From assembly GCA_017418975.1 (NCBI GenBank), contig JAFOMG010000006.1:62001-126000 (forward strand): 64,000 nt of DNA. The letters run 5' to 3'. Position numbers and translations under genes: made by a program. The stretch is from Sphingomonas sp. (lineage in GTDB: Bacteria > Pseudomonadota > Alphaproteobacteria > Sphingomonadales > Sphingomonadaceae). Of the stretch, positions 46,898 to 56,099 are shown piece after piece. Below the pieces are notes generated by a model, which did no database searches, was not told the origin of the DNA, and saw only the letters and a list, made by a program, of their open reading frames with translations. Positions within the stretch are counted from its first letter, which is position 1. Each line of letters starts with the position of its first letter.

Positions 46898-48268
46898 ATG
46901 CACTGGTTCCAGGCCATCGCGCCTATCCGTCTCAAGCTCTACATCGCCTTCGGCTCGCTGATCGGCGTCATGGCGCTGGTCGCGCTCGTCGCCTTCGTAG
47001 CGCCTCTCCTGGTGGCGGCGCCGATCGTCGCGCTGCTGATCGGCGGCGCCGCGATCCAATGCGTGCGCTATCGCGCCGCGATCGCCGATCCCTATGTCAC
47101 CACCGTGGTCCGCATGGAGGCGCTCGCCGCCGGCGACCTCGCCAGCCCGATCCAGTTCGGCGACTATCGGGACTGTGTCGGCCGCATGACCAAGGCGATG
47201 GAAATCTTCCGCGACAATGCGGCCGAGCAGGCCCGCCAGGCGGAGGAACAGTCGGTCGCCGTCGCGCATCTCGGTGCAAGCCTTGCGCGCCTCACTCATG
47301 GCGACCTCACCGCCGAGATCGGCCAAGGCTTCCCCACGGGCTATGGCGAGATCAAGACCAACTTCAACGCCGCGCTCGCCGCGTTGCGCGGGCTGATCGG
47401 CGCGGTCACGGAGAGCGCCGCGACCATCCAGGCCGGCTCGGGCGAGATCGCCCAGGCCGCGGAGGACCTCGCCCGCCGGACCGAGGCCAATGCCGCCAGC
47501 CTGGAGGAGACTTCGGCCGCAGTCACCCAGATGGACCTGCGCCTCAAGGCCACCGCCGAGGCCGCCGGCCGTACCGTCACGCGCGCCGACGACGCCATCG
47601 CCACCGTTGCCGGCGGCCGCGGGATCGCCGACGAGGCGGTGCACGCGATGACCCGGGTCAGCGAGTCCGCCAAGGGTATCGATGGCGTGATCGAGGGGCT
47701 GGACAAGATCGCGTTCCAGACGCGCGTCCTCGCCATGAACGCGGCGGTGGAGGCGGGGCGGGCCGGCGAGGCGGGGCGCGGCTTCGCGGTCGTCGCCGAC
47801 CTGGTCTCCGCCCTGGCGATGCGGGCGGAGGAAGAGGCCGGCCGCGCCCGCGACCAGCTGACCGCCACCCAGGCCGACATCGGCACCGCCGTCGGGATGG
47901 TCCGCAAGGTCGACGGCGCGCTCGCCGACATCTCGAGCGACGTCGGCGAGGTCCATGCGCTGCTCGGCCAGATGGCGGGCGACAATCAGGCCCAGGCGGC
48001 GGCCATCACCCAGATCAGCACCGCGATCGGCGACATGGATCGGGGCACCCAACAGAATGCCGCGATGGTCGAGGAAACTTCCGCCGCCGCGCGCAAGCTC
48101 ACCGGCGAAGTCGCCGCGCTCGGCGAGCAGGCGGCGAAGTTCGACGTCGGCGCGCCGACGCGCGCCGGCCTGCCCGCGCGTCCCCGGGCGCAGCAGAAGC
48201 CGCGCACCGGCGGCGCGCCGGCCAGGTCGGCGCCGGCAGCGCCCGCCAACGACTGGGCGAGCTTCTGA
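46898..48268 (+). CDS. Methyl-accepting chemotaxis protein without periplasmic sensor domain
   Basis: 456 residues; CAGGAGG precedes the ATG. A membrane hairpin (about 14-53) with almost no loop is followed by HAMP-like regions (about 65-115 and 130-180) and a signalling helix bundle. The tip reads IAFQTRVLAMNAAVEAGRAG with GRGFAVVADLV after it. The C-terminus NDWASF resembles the WxxF-type CheR/CheB tether. With no external domain, it probably senses a membrane or cytoplasmic cue. No che genes are near. Confidence 0.92.
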   Translation: MHWFQAIAPIRLKLYIAFGSLIGVMALVALVAFVAPLLVAAPIVALLIGGAAIQCVRYRAAIADPYVTTVVRMEALAAGDLASPIQFGDYRDCVGRMTKAMEIFRDNAAEQARQAEEQSVAVAHLGASLARLTHGDLTAEIGQGFPTGYGEIKTNFNAALAALRGLIGAVTESAATIQAGSGEIAQAAEDLARRTEANAASLEETSAAVTQMDLRLKATAEAAGRTVTRADDAIATVAGGRGIADEAVHAMTRVSESAKGIDGVIEGLDKIAFQTRVLAMNAAVEAGRAGEAGRGFAVVADLVSALAMRAEEEAGRARDQLTATQADIGTAVGMVRKVDGALADISSDVGEVHALLGQMAGDNQAQAAAITQISTAIGDMDRGTQQNAAMVEETSAAARKLTGEVAALGEQAAKFDVGAPTRAGLPARPRAQQKPRTGGAPARSAPAAPANDWASF

Positions 48269-48275
48269 TCCGGCC

Positions 48276-48304
48276 GCGAGGGCGCCCGCACCCGGCGCCC
48301 TCGC
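48276..48304. terminator. Hairpin between convergent chemoreceptor and HxlR genes
   Basis: Perfect 11-bp arms GCGAGGGCGCC (48276-48286) and GGCGCCCTCGC (48294-48304), 7-base loop, no T-tract. Placed to serve both convergent transcripts. Confidence 0.6.
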
Positions 48305-48332
48305 CGCTGCCGCCCATCATCGGCCGCAAAGG

Positions 48333-48725
48333 CTATTCCGCCGCCAGCCGCGCCGCGCGCCGCTGCGCGATCCGGGGCATGTTCGCCTCGATCCAGTCGG
48401 CCAGGCCGCGCACCCGCGCCGCCGCCTCGCGCCCCATCGGCGTCAGGCTATACTCGACGTGCGGCGGCACCACCGGATAGGCGACGCGATCGACCAGCCC
48501 GTCGCCCTCCAGCCATTGCAGCGTCTGCGCCAGCATCCGCTCGCTCACGCCGCCCACCTTGCGGCGAAGCTCGCTGAAGCGATGCGTGCCGCCTTCCAGC
48601 GCGATCAGGATCAGCACGCCCCATTGGCTGGTGACGTGCCGCAGCACCTCGCGCGAGGGGCAATCGGGCGACATCAGGTCACCGCGCCGCACGCGGGCCG
48701 AAAAGGGCTCGACAGGTTTTTCCAT
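48333..48725 (-). CDS. HxlR-family transcriptional regulator (YtfH-like)
   Basis: 130 residues with a winged helix-turn-helix; SQWGVLILIALEGGTHRF and GVSERMLAQTLQWLEGDGLV are HxlR hallmarks. A cysteine near the N-terminus (SPDCPSREVL) is in the place used for redox or aldehyde sensing in relatives. It is divergent from a QorB-like gene, the same arrangement as ytfH-ytfG in E. coli, so it probably controls that gene through the dyads between them. Confidence 0.9.
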   Translation of the reverse strand: MEKPVEPFSARVRRGDLMSPDCPSREVLRHVTSQWGVLILIALEGGTHRFSELRRKVGGVSERMLAQTLQWLEGDGLVDRVAYPVVPPHVEYSLTPMGREAAARVRGLADWIEANMPRIAQRRAARLAAE

Positions 48726-48737
48726 GCTTACATTTAT

Positions 48738-48759
48738 GTACGTACTTACGATTAGTAAG
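48738..48759. promoter_or_regulatory. Candidate HxlR operator
   Basis: GTACGTAC (48738-48745, self-complementary) overlaps CTTAC-N5-GTAAG (48745-48759). It lies in the 79-base gap between the divergent starts, where the HxlR regulator is expected to bind. Confidence 0.6.
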
Positions 48760-48804
48760 CAACCCCCATATCTGGATGCCCGTCCCCAAGGAAGGAACGG
48801 ATCC

Positions 48805-49650
48805 ATGACCATCGCCATCACCGGAGCCACCGGCCAGCTCGGCCGCCTCGTCGTCGGGAAGCTCAAGGAGAAGCTGCCCGCCCGCGAGATCGTCGCGCTC
48901 GCCCGCACCCCGGAAAAGGCCGCCGATCTCGGCATCGCGGCGCGCGCCTTCGACTATGATCGCCCGGATGCCCTTGCCCCCGCGCTTGCCGGCATCGACA
49001 CGCTGCTGCTCATCTCGTCCAGCGAAGTGGGCAAGCGCGGGCCGCAGCATGCCGCGATCGTCGCGGCCGCCCGGGAAGCCGGCGTCGGCCGCATCGTCTA
49101 TACCAGCCTGTTGCGTGCCGACACGACGCCGCTGAGCCTGGGCATCGAGCATGCCGAGACCGAGCGGACGATCGCCGCCTCCGGCATTCCGCACATCTTC
49201 CTGCGCAACGGCTGGTATCTCGAAAACTATGCCGCATCGGTGCAGGGCGCGCTGGCGCATGGCGCGCTGATCGGCGCCGCCGGGGAAGGCCGCATCGCCG
49301 CCGCGAGCCGCGCGGACTATGCCGATGCCGCGGTCGCCGTGCTGCTCGGCACCGGCCATGACGGCAAGACCTATGAACTGGCCGGCGACACCGCCTTCAC
49401 GCTTGCCGGGCTTGCCGCCGAAGTCTCGCGCCAGGCCGGCCGCGACATTCCCTATCGCAACCTGCCCCAGGCCGATTATGCCGCGGCGCTCGTCGGCGCG
49501 GGCGTCCCCGTTCCCTTCGCCGATCTGCTCGCCGCCTGGGACATCGACATTGCGAGCGGCGCGCTGTTCGACGACGGCCACCAGCTCTCGCGGCTGATCG
49601 GCCGGCCCACCACCGGCCTGGCGGACGGCGTTCGGGCATTGATCGGCTGA
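48805..49650 (+). CDS. NAD(P)H:quinone oxidoreductase-like, NmrA/QorB type
   Basis: 281 residues. Rossmann motif ITGATGQLGRLV at the N-terminus; LLLISSSEVGKR and YTSLLRADTTPL match QorB/YtfG. It probably reduces quinones or acts in redox stress response. GAAGGAACGG precedes the ATG. Divergent from its likely regulator. Confidence 0.88.
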   Translation: MTIAITGATGQLGRLVVGKLKEKLPAREIVALARTPEKAADLGIAARAFDYDRPDALAPALAGIDTLLLISSSEVGKRGPQHAAIVAAAREAGVGRIVYTSLLRADTTPLSLGIEHAETERTIAASGIPHIFLRNGWYLENYAASVQGALAHGALIGAAGEGRIAAASRADYADAAVAVLLGTGHDGKTYELAGDTAFTLAGLAAEVSRQAGRDIPYRNLPQADYAAALVGAGVPVPFADLLAAWDIDIASGALFDDGHQLSRLIGRPTTGLADGVRALIG

Positions 49651-49715
49651 CCGCCCTTCCCGGCCGTATCGACATTCGGAGCAAGGGCGCCGCAAAGGCG
49701 CCATATGGTCCGTCG

Positions 49716-49736
49716 CCCCGGCAAGCGGCCGGGGCG
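49716..49736. repeat. Hairpin after QorB-like gene
   Basis: GCCCCGGC (49716-49723) and GCCGGGGC (49729-49736) pair perfectly around 5 bases. GC composition recalls the REP-like units; could also end the upstream transcript. Confidence 0.5.
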
Positions 49737-49831
49737 GCGGATATCCGAAGTACGCGGCACGGAATGCCCTCGGCACCTATCCCCTTGAGACAGGGAGTGC
49801 CCCATAGCCGTCATCCCCGCTTCCCTCCGTC

Positions 49832-49965
49832 GTCATCCCCGCGCAGGCGGGGATCCAGGGTAGCCCGGGACGATCGAAGCAATCGCGCGAACGCTTTCCG
49901 GAGAGGGCGGGGGCTGCTGGGCCTGCCCCGCTTTTGGCCCTGGATCCCCGCCTGCGCGGGGATGA
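49832..49965. repeat. REP-like paired hairpin repeat, copy R6 (long form)
   Basis: Left CCCCGCGCAGGCGGGGATCC and right GGATCCCCGCCTGCGCGGGG, same as R5, with GTCAT / ATGAC edges. The interior shares GATCGAAGCAATC-CGCG with R5. Length 134 bases. Confidence 0.85.
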
Positions 49966-50308
49966 CGGAGGGGTACTTGTCCCGGCGGGGCAAATGCCAA
50001 TGCCCACCCGCCCCCTCCGGGAAGGGAGAGCCCGCAAGGACTGGCAATGTAGGAAATCTTCCGGTCTACCCTCGAAGATGCGGCACCAACCCGACTCCAG
50101 CCCCCCTGTTCCTGCCCCGCACCGGCGCGCGTGTATCAAGGGATTCAACATTTCCACCGCGAGGGGTTCGCGCGCCGCAACGAAAATCCGGGCGGATCCG
50201 CCATTTAGTTGCTCAACCCCTCGGTTGAACGACACAAAGCGACGCCGCCGGCGATCAACCCTCTTTTCCCTTGCGATGCGGGCCCGGCGAGCCCATGTGC
50301 GGGACCTC

Positions 50309-52006
50309 ATGTCATTTGCCGATCTTCCCGCGCTTCTCGCCGAAGCGCTCGCAGCGCGTGGTTATGCCGCGCCCACGGCCGTGCAGGCCGCCGTCATCGC
50401 CCCCGAGGCCGCAGGCCGCGACCTCATCGTCTCGGCCCAGACGGGATCGGGCAAGACCGTGGCCTTCGGCCTCGCCATGCATCCCGAGCTGCTGGGCGAG
50501 GACGGCCGCATCGAGCCGACCCGCGAGCCGCATGCGCTGATCATCGCCCCCACCCGCGAGCTGGCGCTCCAGGTGAGCCGCGAGCTGATCTGGCTCTACG
50601 GCCCCACCGGCGCGCGCATCGCCACCTGCGTGGGCGGGATGGATGCGTCCAAGGAACGCCGCCAACTGAGCTATGGCGCCCATGTCGTCGTCGGCACGCC
50701 GGGCCGGCTGCGCGATCACCTCGAGCGCGGGGCGCTCGACCTGTCGGCGCTGCGCGCGGTCGTGCTCGACGAAGCCGACGAGATGCTCGACATGGGCTTT
50801 CGCGACGACCTGGAGGCGATCCTCGACGGCACGCCCGAGACGCGCCGCACCCTGCTCTTCTCGGCGACCATGCCCAAGCCGATCGTGGCGCTCGCCAAGC
50901 GCTACCAGAAGGACGCGCTGCGCATCTCGACCGTCGGCGAGGATCGCGGGCATGGCGACATCAGCTATCAGGCGATGACCGTCAGCCCCTCGGACATCGA
51001 GCATGCGGTGATCAACCTGCTGCGCTTCCATGAAGCGGAGACGGCGATCCTGTTCTGCGCGACCCGCGACAATGTCCGCCACCTCCATGCCAGCCTGGTC
51101 GAGCGTGGTTTCGCCGCGGTGGCGCTGTCGGGCGAGCACAGCCAGAACGAGCGCAACCACGCGCTCCAGGCGCTGCGCGACCAGCGTGCGCGGGTCTGCG
51201 TCGCCACCGACGTGGCGGCGCGCGGCATCGACCTGCCCACGCTTACGCTGGTGGTGCATGTCGAGCTGCCGCGCGATGCCGAGACGCTCCAGCACCGTTC
51301 GGGCCGCACCGGCCGCGCCGGCAAGAAGGGCACCGCCGTGCTCATCGTCCCCTATCCGCGCCGCCGCCGCGTCGAGATGATGCTCAAGGGCGCGCGCATC
51401 CCGGTCGAATGGGTCGAGGTGCCGAGCGCCGAGGCGATCCGCGCGCAGGACCGCGAGCGGCTGATCGCCGCGCTGCTCGCGCCCGTGGAGATCGACGAGG
51501 AGGATGCCGCCATCGCCGAGCGCCTGCTCGCCGAGCGCAGCCCCGAGGAGCTGGCCGCCGCGCTGGTGCGCGCCCACCGGGCCGCGCTGCCCGCGCCCGA
51601 GGAGCTCAGCGACCGCAGCCATTCGGACCGGCGCGAGGAGCGCCAGGCCGGCCAGCATCGCCCGGGCTTCGACGATGTCGCCTGGTTCCGCATGGACATC
51701 GGCCGCCGCCAGAATGCCGATCCGCGCTGGATCCTGCCGCTGATCTGCCGCCGCGGCCACATCACCAAGGCCGAGGTGGGCGCGATCCGGATCGGGCCGA
51801 ACGAGACCGCCTTCCAGATCCCCCGCGCGCTCGCGGCCAAGTTCCTCAACGCCGTGGGCCGTTCCGCCGAGGGGGACGACGATGTCCGCATCGAGCCGTC
51901 CGAGGGACCGGTCCAGGGCGGCCGGCCGCAACGCAACGGCCCGAACCGTCCCTATCAGGCCAAGCCGCATCGCAAGGGGCCGCCCCGGGGTCACGCGCCC
52001 CGGTGA
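50309..52006 (+). CDS. DEAD-box RNA helicase with DbpA-like RNA-binding domain
   Basis: 565 residues. Q-motif region near the start, AQTGSGKT (motif I), PTREL (Ia), DEAD (II), SAT (III) and HRSGRTGR (VI) are intact. A C-terminal domain (about 445-520, IRRGHITKAEVGAIRIG-like: RRGHITKAEVGAIRIG) resembles the DbpA RNA-binding fold that targets 23S rRNA, followed by a basic Gly/Pro/Arg tail. Role in ribosome assembly is probable. The start is uncertain because no clear ribosome-binding site is seen; ATG 50276 is an alternative. Confidence 0.92.
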   Translation: MSFADLPALLAEALAARGYAAPTAVQAAVIAPEAAGRDLIVSAQTGSGKTVAFGLAMHPELLGEDGRIEPTREPHALIIAPTRELALQVSRELIWLYGPTGARIATCVGGMDASKERRQLSYGAHVVVGTPGRLRDHLERGALDLSALRAVVLDEADEMLDMGFRDDLEAILDGTPETRRTLLFSATMPKPIVALAKRYQKDALRISTVGEDRGHGDISYQAMTVSPSDIEHAVINLLRFHEAETAILFCATRDNVRHLHASLVERGFAAVALSGEHSQNERNHALQALRDQRARVCVATDVAARGIDLPTLTLVVHVELPRDAETLQHRSGRTGRAGKKGTAVLIVPYPRRRRVEMMLKGARIPVEWVEVPSAEAIRAQDRERLIAALLAPVEIDEEDAAIAERLLAERSPEELAAALVRAHRAALPAPEELSDRSHSDRREERQAGQHRPGFDDVAWFRMDIGRRQNADPRWILPLICRRGHITKAEVGAIRIGPNETAFQIPRALAAKFLNAVGRSAEGDDDVRIEPSEGPVQGGRPQRNGPNRPYQAKPHRKGPPRGHAPR

Positions 52007-52458
52007 GGATCCTCGTCGACGCCGATGCCTGCCCGGTGAAGGACGAGGTCTACAAGGTCGCCTGGCGGCATGCGGTGCCGGTGGTGATCGTGAGCAATTC
52101 ATGGCTGCGCGTGCCCCAGCATCCGCTGGTCAGCCGCCAGGTGGTGAGCGACGGCTTCGACGCCGCCGACGACTGGATCGCCGGGCAGGCCGGCGCGGAG
52201 ACGGTGGTGATCACCGCCGACATCCTGCTGGCGGACCGCGCGCTCAAGGCGGGATCGAAGGTGCTGGCTCCGAACGGCAGGCCGTTCACCACCAGCTCCA
52301 TCGGCGCGGCGATCGCGACCCGGGCGATCATGGCCGATCTGCGGGCCGGCGGCGACCAGATCGGCGGGCCCCGCCCCTTCTCGGCCGCCGACCGCTCGGC
52401 CTTTCTCCAGGCGCTGGACCGCGAGCTGGTTTCGTTGAAGCGGCTTACGCAATCTTAG
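52003..52458 (+). CDS. DUF188 family protein (YaiI/YqxD)
   Basis: 151 residues from a GTG that overlaps the helicase stop (GTGA). VRILVDADACPVKDEVY and ITADILLADRAL, with GRPFTTSSIG, are the family marks; the fold is PIN/NYN-like, so a nuclease role is possible but unproven. Coupling to an RNA helicase is suggestive. Confidence 0.92.
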   Translation: MRILVDADACPVKDEVYKVAWRHAVPVVIVSNSWLRVPQHPLVSRQVVSDGFDAADDWIAGQAGAETVVITADILLADRALKAGSKVLAPNGRPFTTSSIGAAIATRAIMADLRAGGDQIGGPRPFSAADRSAFLQALDRELVSLKRLTQS

Positions 52459-52510
52459 GAGACGTGCAGCTATCCTCCCCCGATTGCTGAAGTGGGGCCT
52501 GGGTCGGGGA

Positions 52511-54973
52511 ATGCTGAAACTACCGCTGATTGCACCGCGTCCGCCGCGGTTGAGCGAGATGAGTGAGGAGCTGCGCGCGCTGGAAGCGAGCGGCTATTTC
52601 AGCAATGGCGGGCCCATCGTCCGCGATTTCGAACGGCGGGCCGTGGCGCAGCTGTTCGGCGGCGAGGGCTTTGCGCTGGCGGTCTCCAACGCCACGCTCG
52701 GCCTGCTGCTCGCCGTCCGCGAGGCGCGCGCCGGCCGCCCGGGCCGCTACGCGCTGGTCCCCGCCTTCACGTTCGCCGCCACCGCCCATGCCGTGATCTG
52801 GGCGGGGCTCACGCCCATCCTGGTCGACAGCGATGGCCGTGACTGGGCCGTTGCCGCCGCGGCGCTGGAAGAAGCGCTAGCCCGATATGGCGAGGAAGTC
52901 GCCGTGGTCGTCCCCTATGACACGTTCGGCGCGGCCATCGACCTCGACTATTACCGCGCCCTGTCCGATTGCCACGATGTCGGCGTCGTGATCGATGCCG
53001 CCGCCTCGCTGGGCAGCCTCGACGCCGCCGGCCGCGGCTTCGGCACTGGGGCGCGTTTCGCCTGCGTCTTCTCGATGCACGCCACCAAGACCTTCGCGAC
53101 CGCCGAGGGCGGGCTGATCTACAGCGCCGACCCGGACCGGATCCAGGTGCTGCGCCGCATGCAGAATTTCGGCTTCGGCGCCCCGCGCACCGCCACGCAG
53201 GAAGGCATCAACGCCAAGCTGCCCGAACTGCTCGGGCTGATGGCCCGCGCCAAGCTAGGCGAGATCGACGCCGTCGCCGAGCACCGCGCCGCGCTCGACC
53301 GCGCCTATCGCGCCGCCCTGGGCGACACCGTCACCTTCCAGCACGGCCACGCCACCCGCCAGGTGGCCCAGTTCATGCCGATGCTGCTCCCCGCCGGCGC
53401 CGATCGCGCCGCGGTGATGGCCAGCCTGACCGAGCATGGCATCGGCTCCGGCCATTATTTCAGCCCGCATATCGGCGAGCAGCCCTATTTCCGCCAGGCC
53501 TGCATCACCGGACCGACTCCGATCGCGGACGACCTCTCCGCCCGGATGCTCTCGCTTCCCGTCACCGACGCCATGACCGCGGCCGATGTCGCCACCATCT
53601 GCGGCGCCCTCCATGCCGCGCTCCGCAAGCCGCGCATCGTCGTCCCCGCCCCGCAGCCCGGAATCCTCTCCACCGTTCTGATCGGCGGCGGCCCGGCCGG
53701 CATCGCGTTCCTCATCGCGGCGAGCAAGAAGGGCAAGCTGCGCGAACTCGGCGCCGACCTCGCCGTGATCGAGCGGGGGCCGAGCCTTGGCGCCGGCCAG
53801 CTGCCCGACTATGCCATCACCTCGGACAGCACCGCCGAGACCTTCCTCAGCGCGGTGAAGGACAATCCGGAACCCGGCATCGCCGCGCTGCTCGACCATC
53901 CCGCCGCCCGCGAGATCGCCCGCCATGCCGGCAAGCTCGGCGTCCCCCTCCACCGCACCCGTCCCTTCCTCGAGGCGATGGGCCAGCGCGTCGGCGCGAT
54001 CCTGGCCGAGAGCGGCGGCAGCGTGCACACCGGCCACGAAGTGCTCGACAGCCGCCGCACCGCCGCGGGCCTCTGGCAGACCCGCATCCGCGATACCGCC
54101 ACCGGGGCGGAGCGCGCATTGCTCTCCCGGAACATCGTCCTCGCCACCGGCGGCTATCAGTCCGCCAGCGACATCGCCGCCGCCACGGTCGCCGGCACGC
54201 AGCTGGGCCAGCAGGCCGGCGAGCGGCTGATGCTGTGCGACGACATGCTGCGCACCGGCGGCATGGAGCGGCTGCACGCCCGCATCGCCCACACCCGCGC
54301 CCCGCGCATCGCCATCGTCGGCGCCTCCACTTCCGCGATTGCCTCCGCCGTCCTCCTCCTCAAATCCGACATCCCGTTCGGCGCCGAGAGCCTGAGCCTG
54401 CTCCACCGCGAGGCGCTGCGCCCCTGGTATCCCAATGCCGAGGCTGCCCATGCCGACGGCTTCACCGATTTCGGCCCCGACGACATCTGCCCGCTCTCGG
54501 GCTTCGTCTATCGCCTGGCCGGCTTCCGCCTCGAAGCCCGCGAGCTGGTGCTGCGCATGCTCCGCATCGGCGGCCGCACCCCCGATCCGCGCGTCCGGCT
54601 CCACCGGCTCGCCGGCCCGGATGCCGAGGCCGCGCACATCCTCGCCGAGGCGGACCTGATCGTCGCCGCGCTCGGCTATCGCCCGCACGCGCTGCCCCTG
54701 CTCGACGCGGCGGGCCAGCGCATCGCCCTCGCCGCCCATGCGCCGGGCCGCCCCCGCCTGGCCGACCAGCTCTGCCGCGTCAGCGACGCGGACGGCCAGC
54801 CGATCCCCGGCGCCTATGGCATCGGCCTCGCTGCCGGTTTCGTCCCCGAAGGGCGGCTGGGTGGCGAGAAGAGCTTCAGGGGCAAGGCCAACGGCCTGTG
54901 GCAATGGCAGAACGATGTCGGCCAGCTGATCGTCGACCAGCTGCTCGGCGAGAGCGTGAGCCTCGCCGCATGA
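52511..54973 (+). CDS. Fusion of DegT/DnrJ/EryC1-type aminotransferase with a two-Rossmann flavoprotein
   Basis: 820 residues. Residues about 1-375 form a PLP aminotransferase of the sugar class: FSNGGPIVRDFERRAVAQL, DAAASLGS and the Schiff-base Lys in SMHATKTFATAEGG. Residues about 385-820 form a flavoprotein with VLIGGGPAGIAFLIA and a second dinucleotide motif (IAIVGASTSAIASAVLLL), resembling class B amine monooxygenases in layout. It overlaps the next gene, a glycosyltransferase, as ATGA. Inferred: amination of a keto-sugar or similar, then oxidation of the product. The fusion is unusual to me. A TTG at 52484 is an alternative start. Confidence 0.8.
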   Translation: MLKLPLIAPRPPRLSEMSEELRALEASGYFSNGGPIVRDFERRAVAQLFGGEGFALAVSNATLGLLLAVREARAGRPGRYALVPAFTFAATAHAVIWAGLTPILVDSDGRDWAVAAAALEEALARYGEEVAVVVPYDTFGAAIDLDYYRALSDCHDVGVVIDAAASLGSLDAAGRGFGTGARFACVFSMHATKTFATAEGGLIYSADPDRIQVLRRMQNFGFGAPRTATQEGINAKLPELLGLMARAKLGEIDAVAEHRAALDRAYRAALGDTVTFQHGHATRQVAQFMPMLLPAGADRAAVMASLTEHGIGSGHYFSPHIGEQPYFRQACITGPTPIADDLSARMLSLPVTDAMTAADVATICGALHAALRKPRIVVPAPQPGILSTVLIGGGPAGIAFLIAASKKGKLRELGADLAVIERGPSLGAGQLPDYAITSDSTAETFLSAVKDNPEPGIAALLDHPAAREIARHAGKLGVPLHRTRPFLEAMGQRVGAILAESGGSVHTGHEVLDSRRTAAGLWQTRIRDTATGAERALLSRNIVLATGGYQSASDIAAATVAGTQLGQQAGERLMLCDDMLRTGGMERLHARIAHTRAPRIAIVGASTSAIASAVLLLKSDIPFGAESLSLLHREALRPWYPNAEAAHADGFTDFGPDDICPLSGFVYRLAGFRLEARELVLRMLRIGGRTPDPRVRLHRLAGPDAEAAHILAEADLIVAALGYRPHALPLLDAAGQRIALAAHAPGRPRLADQLCRVSDADGQPIPGAYGIGLAAGFVPEGRLGGEKSFRGKANGLWQWQNDVGQLIVDQLLGESVSLAA

Positions 54974-56040
54974 ACGGCCTGCCCGCCCCCACCGTCTCGG
55001 TCATCATGCCCGCCTATAACGGCGCGCCCTGGATCGGCGCGACGATCGACTCCGTGCTGGCGCAGGACTTCACCGACTGGGAGCTGGTGATCGTCGACGA
55101 CTGCTCGACCGACGACACCCGCACCCTGCTCGCCACCTTCACCGATCCGCGCATCACCATCCTCCATGCCGAGGCCAATGGCGGCCCCGTCCTCGCCCGC
55201 AACCAGGCCTTTGCCGCGGCGCGCGGGCGCTACATCGCCGGCCTCGACCAGGACGATCTGTGCAAGCCCGGCCGCTTCGCCGCGCAGGCCGCCCATCTCG
55301 ACGCAAATCCCGGCACCGTGCTCGTCGCCACCGCGGCCGAGCTGCTCGAGGACGGCCGCCTCACGCCCTGGCCCGGCGATCGCCCGCTCACCCCGGCGAC
55401 CATCGACTGGCTGCTCCTCACCCAGAACCCGCTGGTCTGGTCGAGCGTCATGTTCCGCGCGGAGGCCGCACGGCTGCTCGAGCCGTTCGAGCGCCCGCAG
55501 GTGCGCTATGCCGAGGATTTCGACCTCTATCACCGGCTCGGGCGCTTCGGGCAGATCGCCCGGCTCGACGAGGCCCAGCTCCTCTATCGCTGCCATCCCG
55601 GCGGCGCCTCGAAGCGCTATGCCGAGATGATGGCCGCCAGCGCCACGCGCGTGCTCGCCGGGCGCTATGCCGGCGTGTTCGAGCCCGAGGCGGTACAGGC
55701 CAATGCCGAGCTCGTGGTGCGCTATTTCATGGCGCGCGAGCCGGTGTCGGACCTCGGCACGCTGAGCCGCCTGTCGCGCATCCTCGCCACCCTCCATGCC
55801 GACCATGTCGCCCGCACGCCGCTCACCCGGCAGGAGCGGATCGAAGTGGACGGCGAGCATGCCCGGCTCTGGTGGCTGGTCGCCCGCCCTGCGCTCCGCC
55901 AGGGCGCGGTGACGCTGCGCGAGGCGATGGGCGTGCTGCCCGAGAGCGTGAGCCTGCCGGCCAAGGATCCGGACCGGCTGATCTCGCCGCTGATCGGCCG
56001 GGTGCGGGCGATCGGGCGCGGGCTGGGCGTGGCGTTGTAG
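54970..56040 (+). CDS. Family 2 glycosyltransferase coupled to the fusion gene
   Basis: 356 residues. GT-A start VSVIMPAYNGAPWIGATID, DDCSTDDT and an aspartate-rich LDQDDLCKPGRFAAQ (metal site), then a Leu/Arg-rich helical C-terminus without membrane segments. It is soluble or peripheral. Its ATG overlaps the stop of the aminotransferase-flavoprotein fusion, so it probably transfers the sugar that enzyme modifies. Acceptor unknown. Confidence 0.88.
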   Translation: MNGLPAPTVSVIMPAYNGAPWIGATIDSVLAQDFTDWELVIVDDCSTDDTRTLLATFTDPRITILHAEANGGPVLARNQAFAAARGRYIAGLDQDDLCKPGRFAAQAAHLDANPGTVLVATAAELLEDGRLTPWPGDRPLTPATIDWLLLTQNPLVWSSVMFRAEAARLLEPFERPQVRYAEDFDLYHRLGRFGQIARLDEAQLLYRCHPGGASKRYAEMMAASATRVLAGRYAGVFEPEAVQANAELVVRYFMAREPVSDLGTLSRLSRILATLHADHVARTPLTRQERIEVDGEHARLWWLVARPALRQGAVTLREAMGVLPESVSLPAKDPDRLISPLIGRVRAIGRGLGVAL

Positions 56041-56099
56041 GAAGGCTGCGGGGCGCGAAAGCCCCCATTGCCGGCCGCACCACGGAGGAATAGCGGACC

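Larger units (their letters stand above)
49651..50308. other. 658-base intergenic region rich in hairpins
   Basis: Holds an 8-bp-stem hairpin (49716-49736), the long REP-like copy R6 (49832-49965) with a stray half-unit just before it (49809-49820, GTCATCCCCGC), and the upstream region of the helicase gene. No coding sequence supported. Confidence 0.6.
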
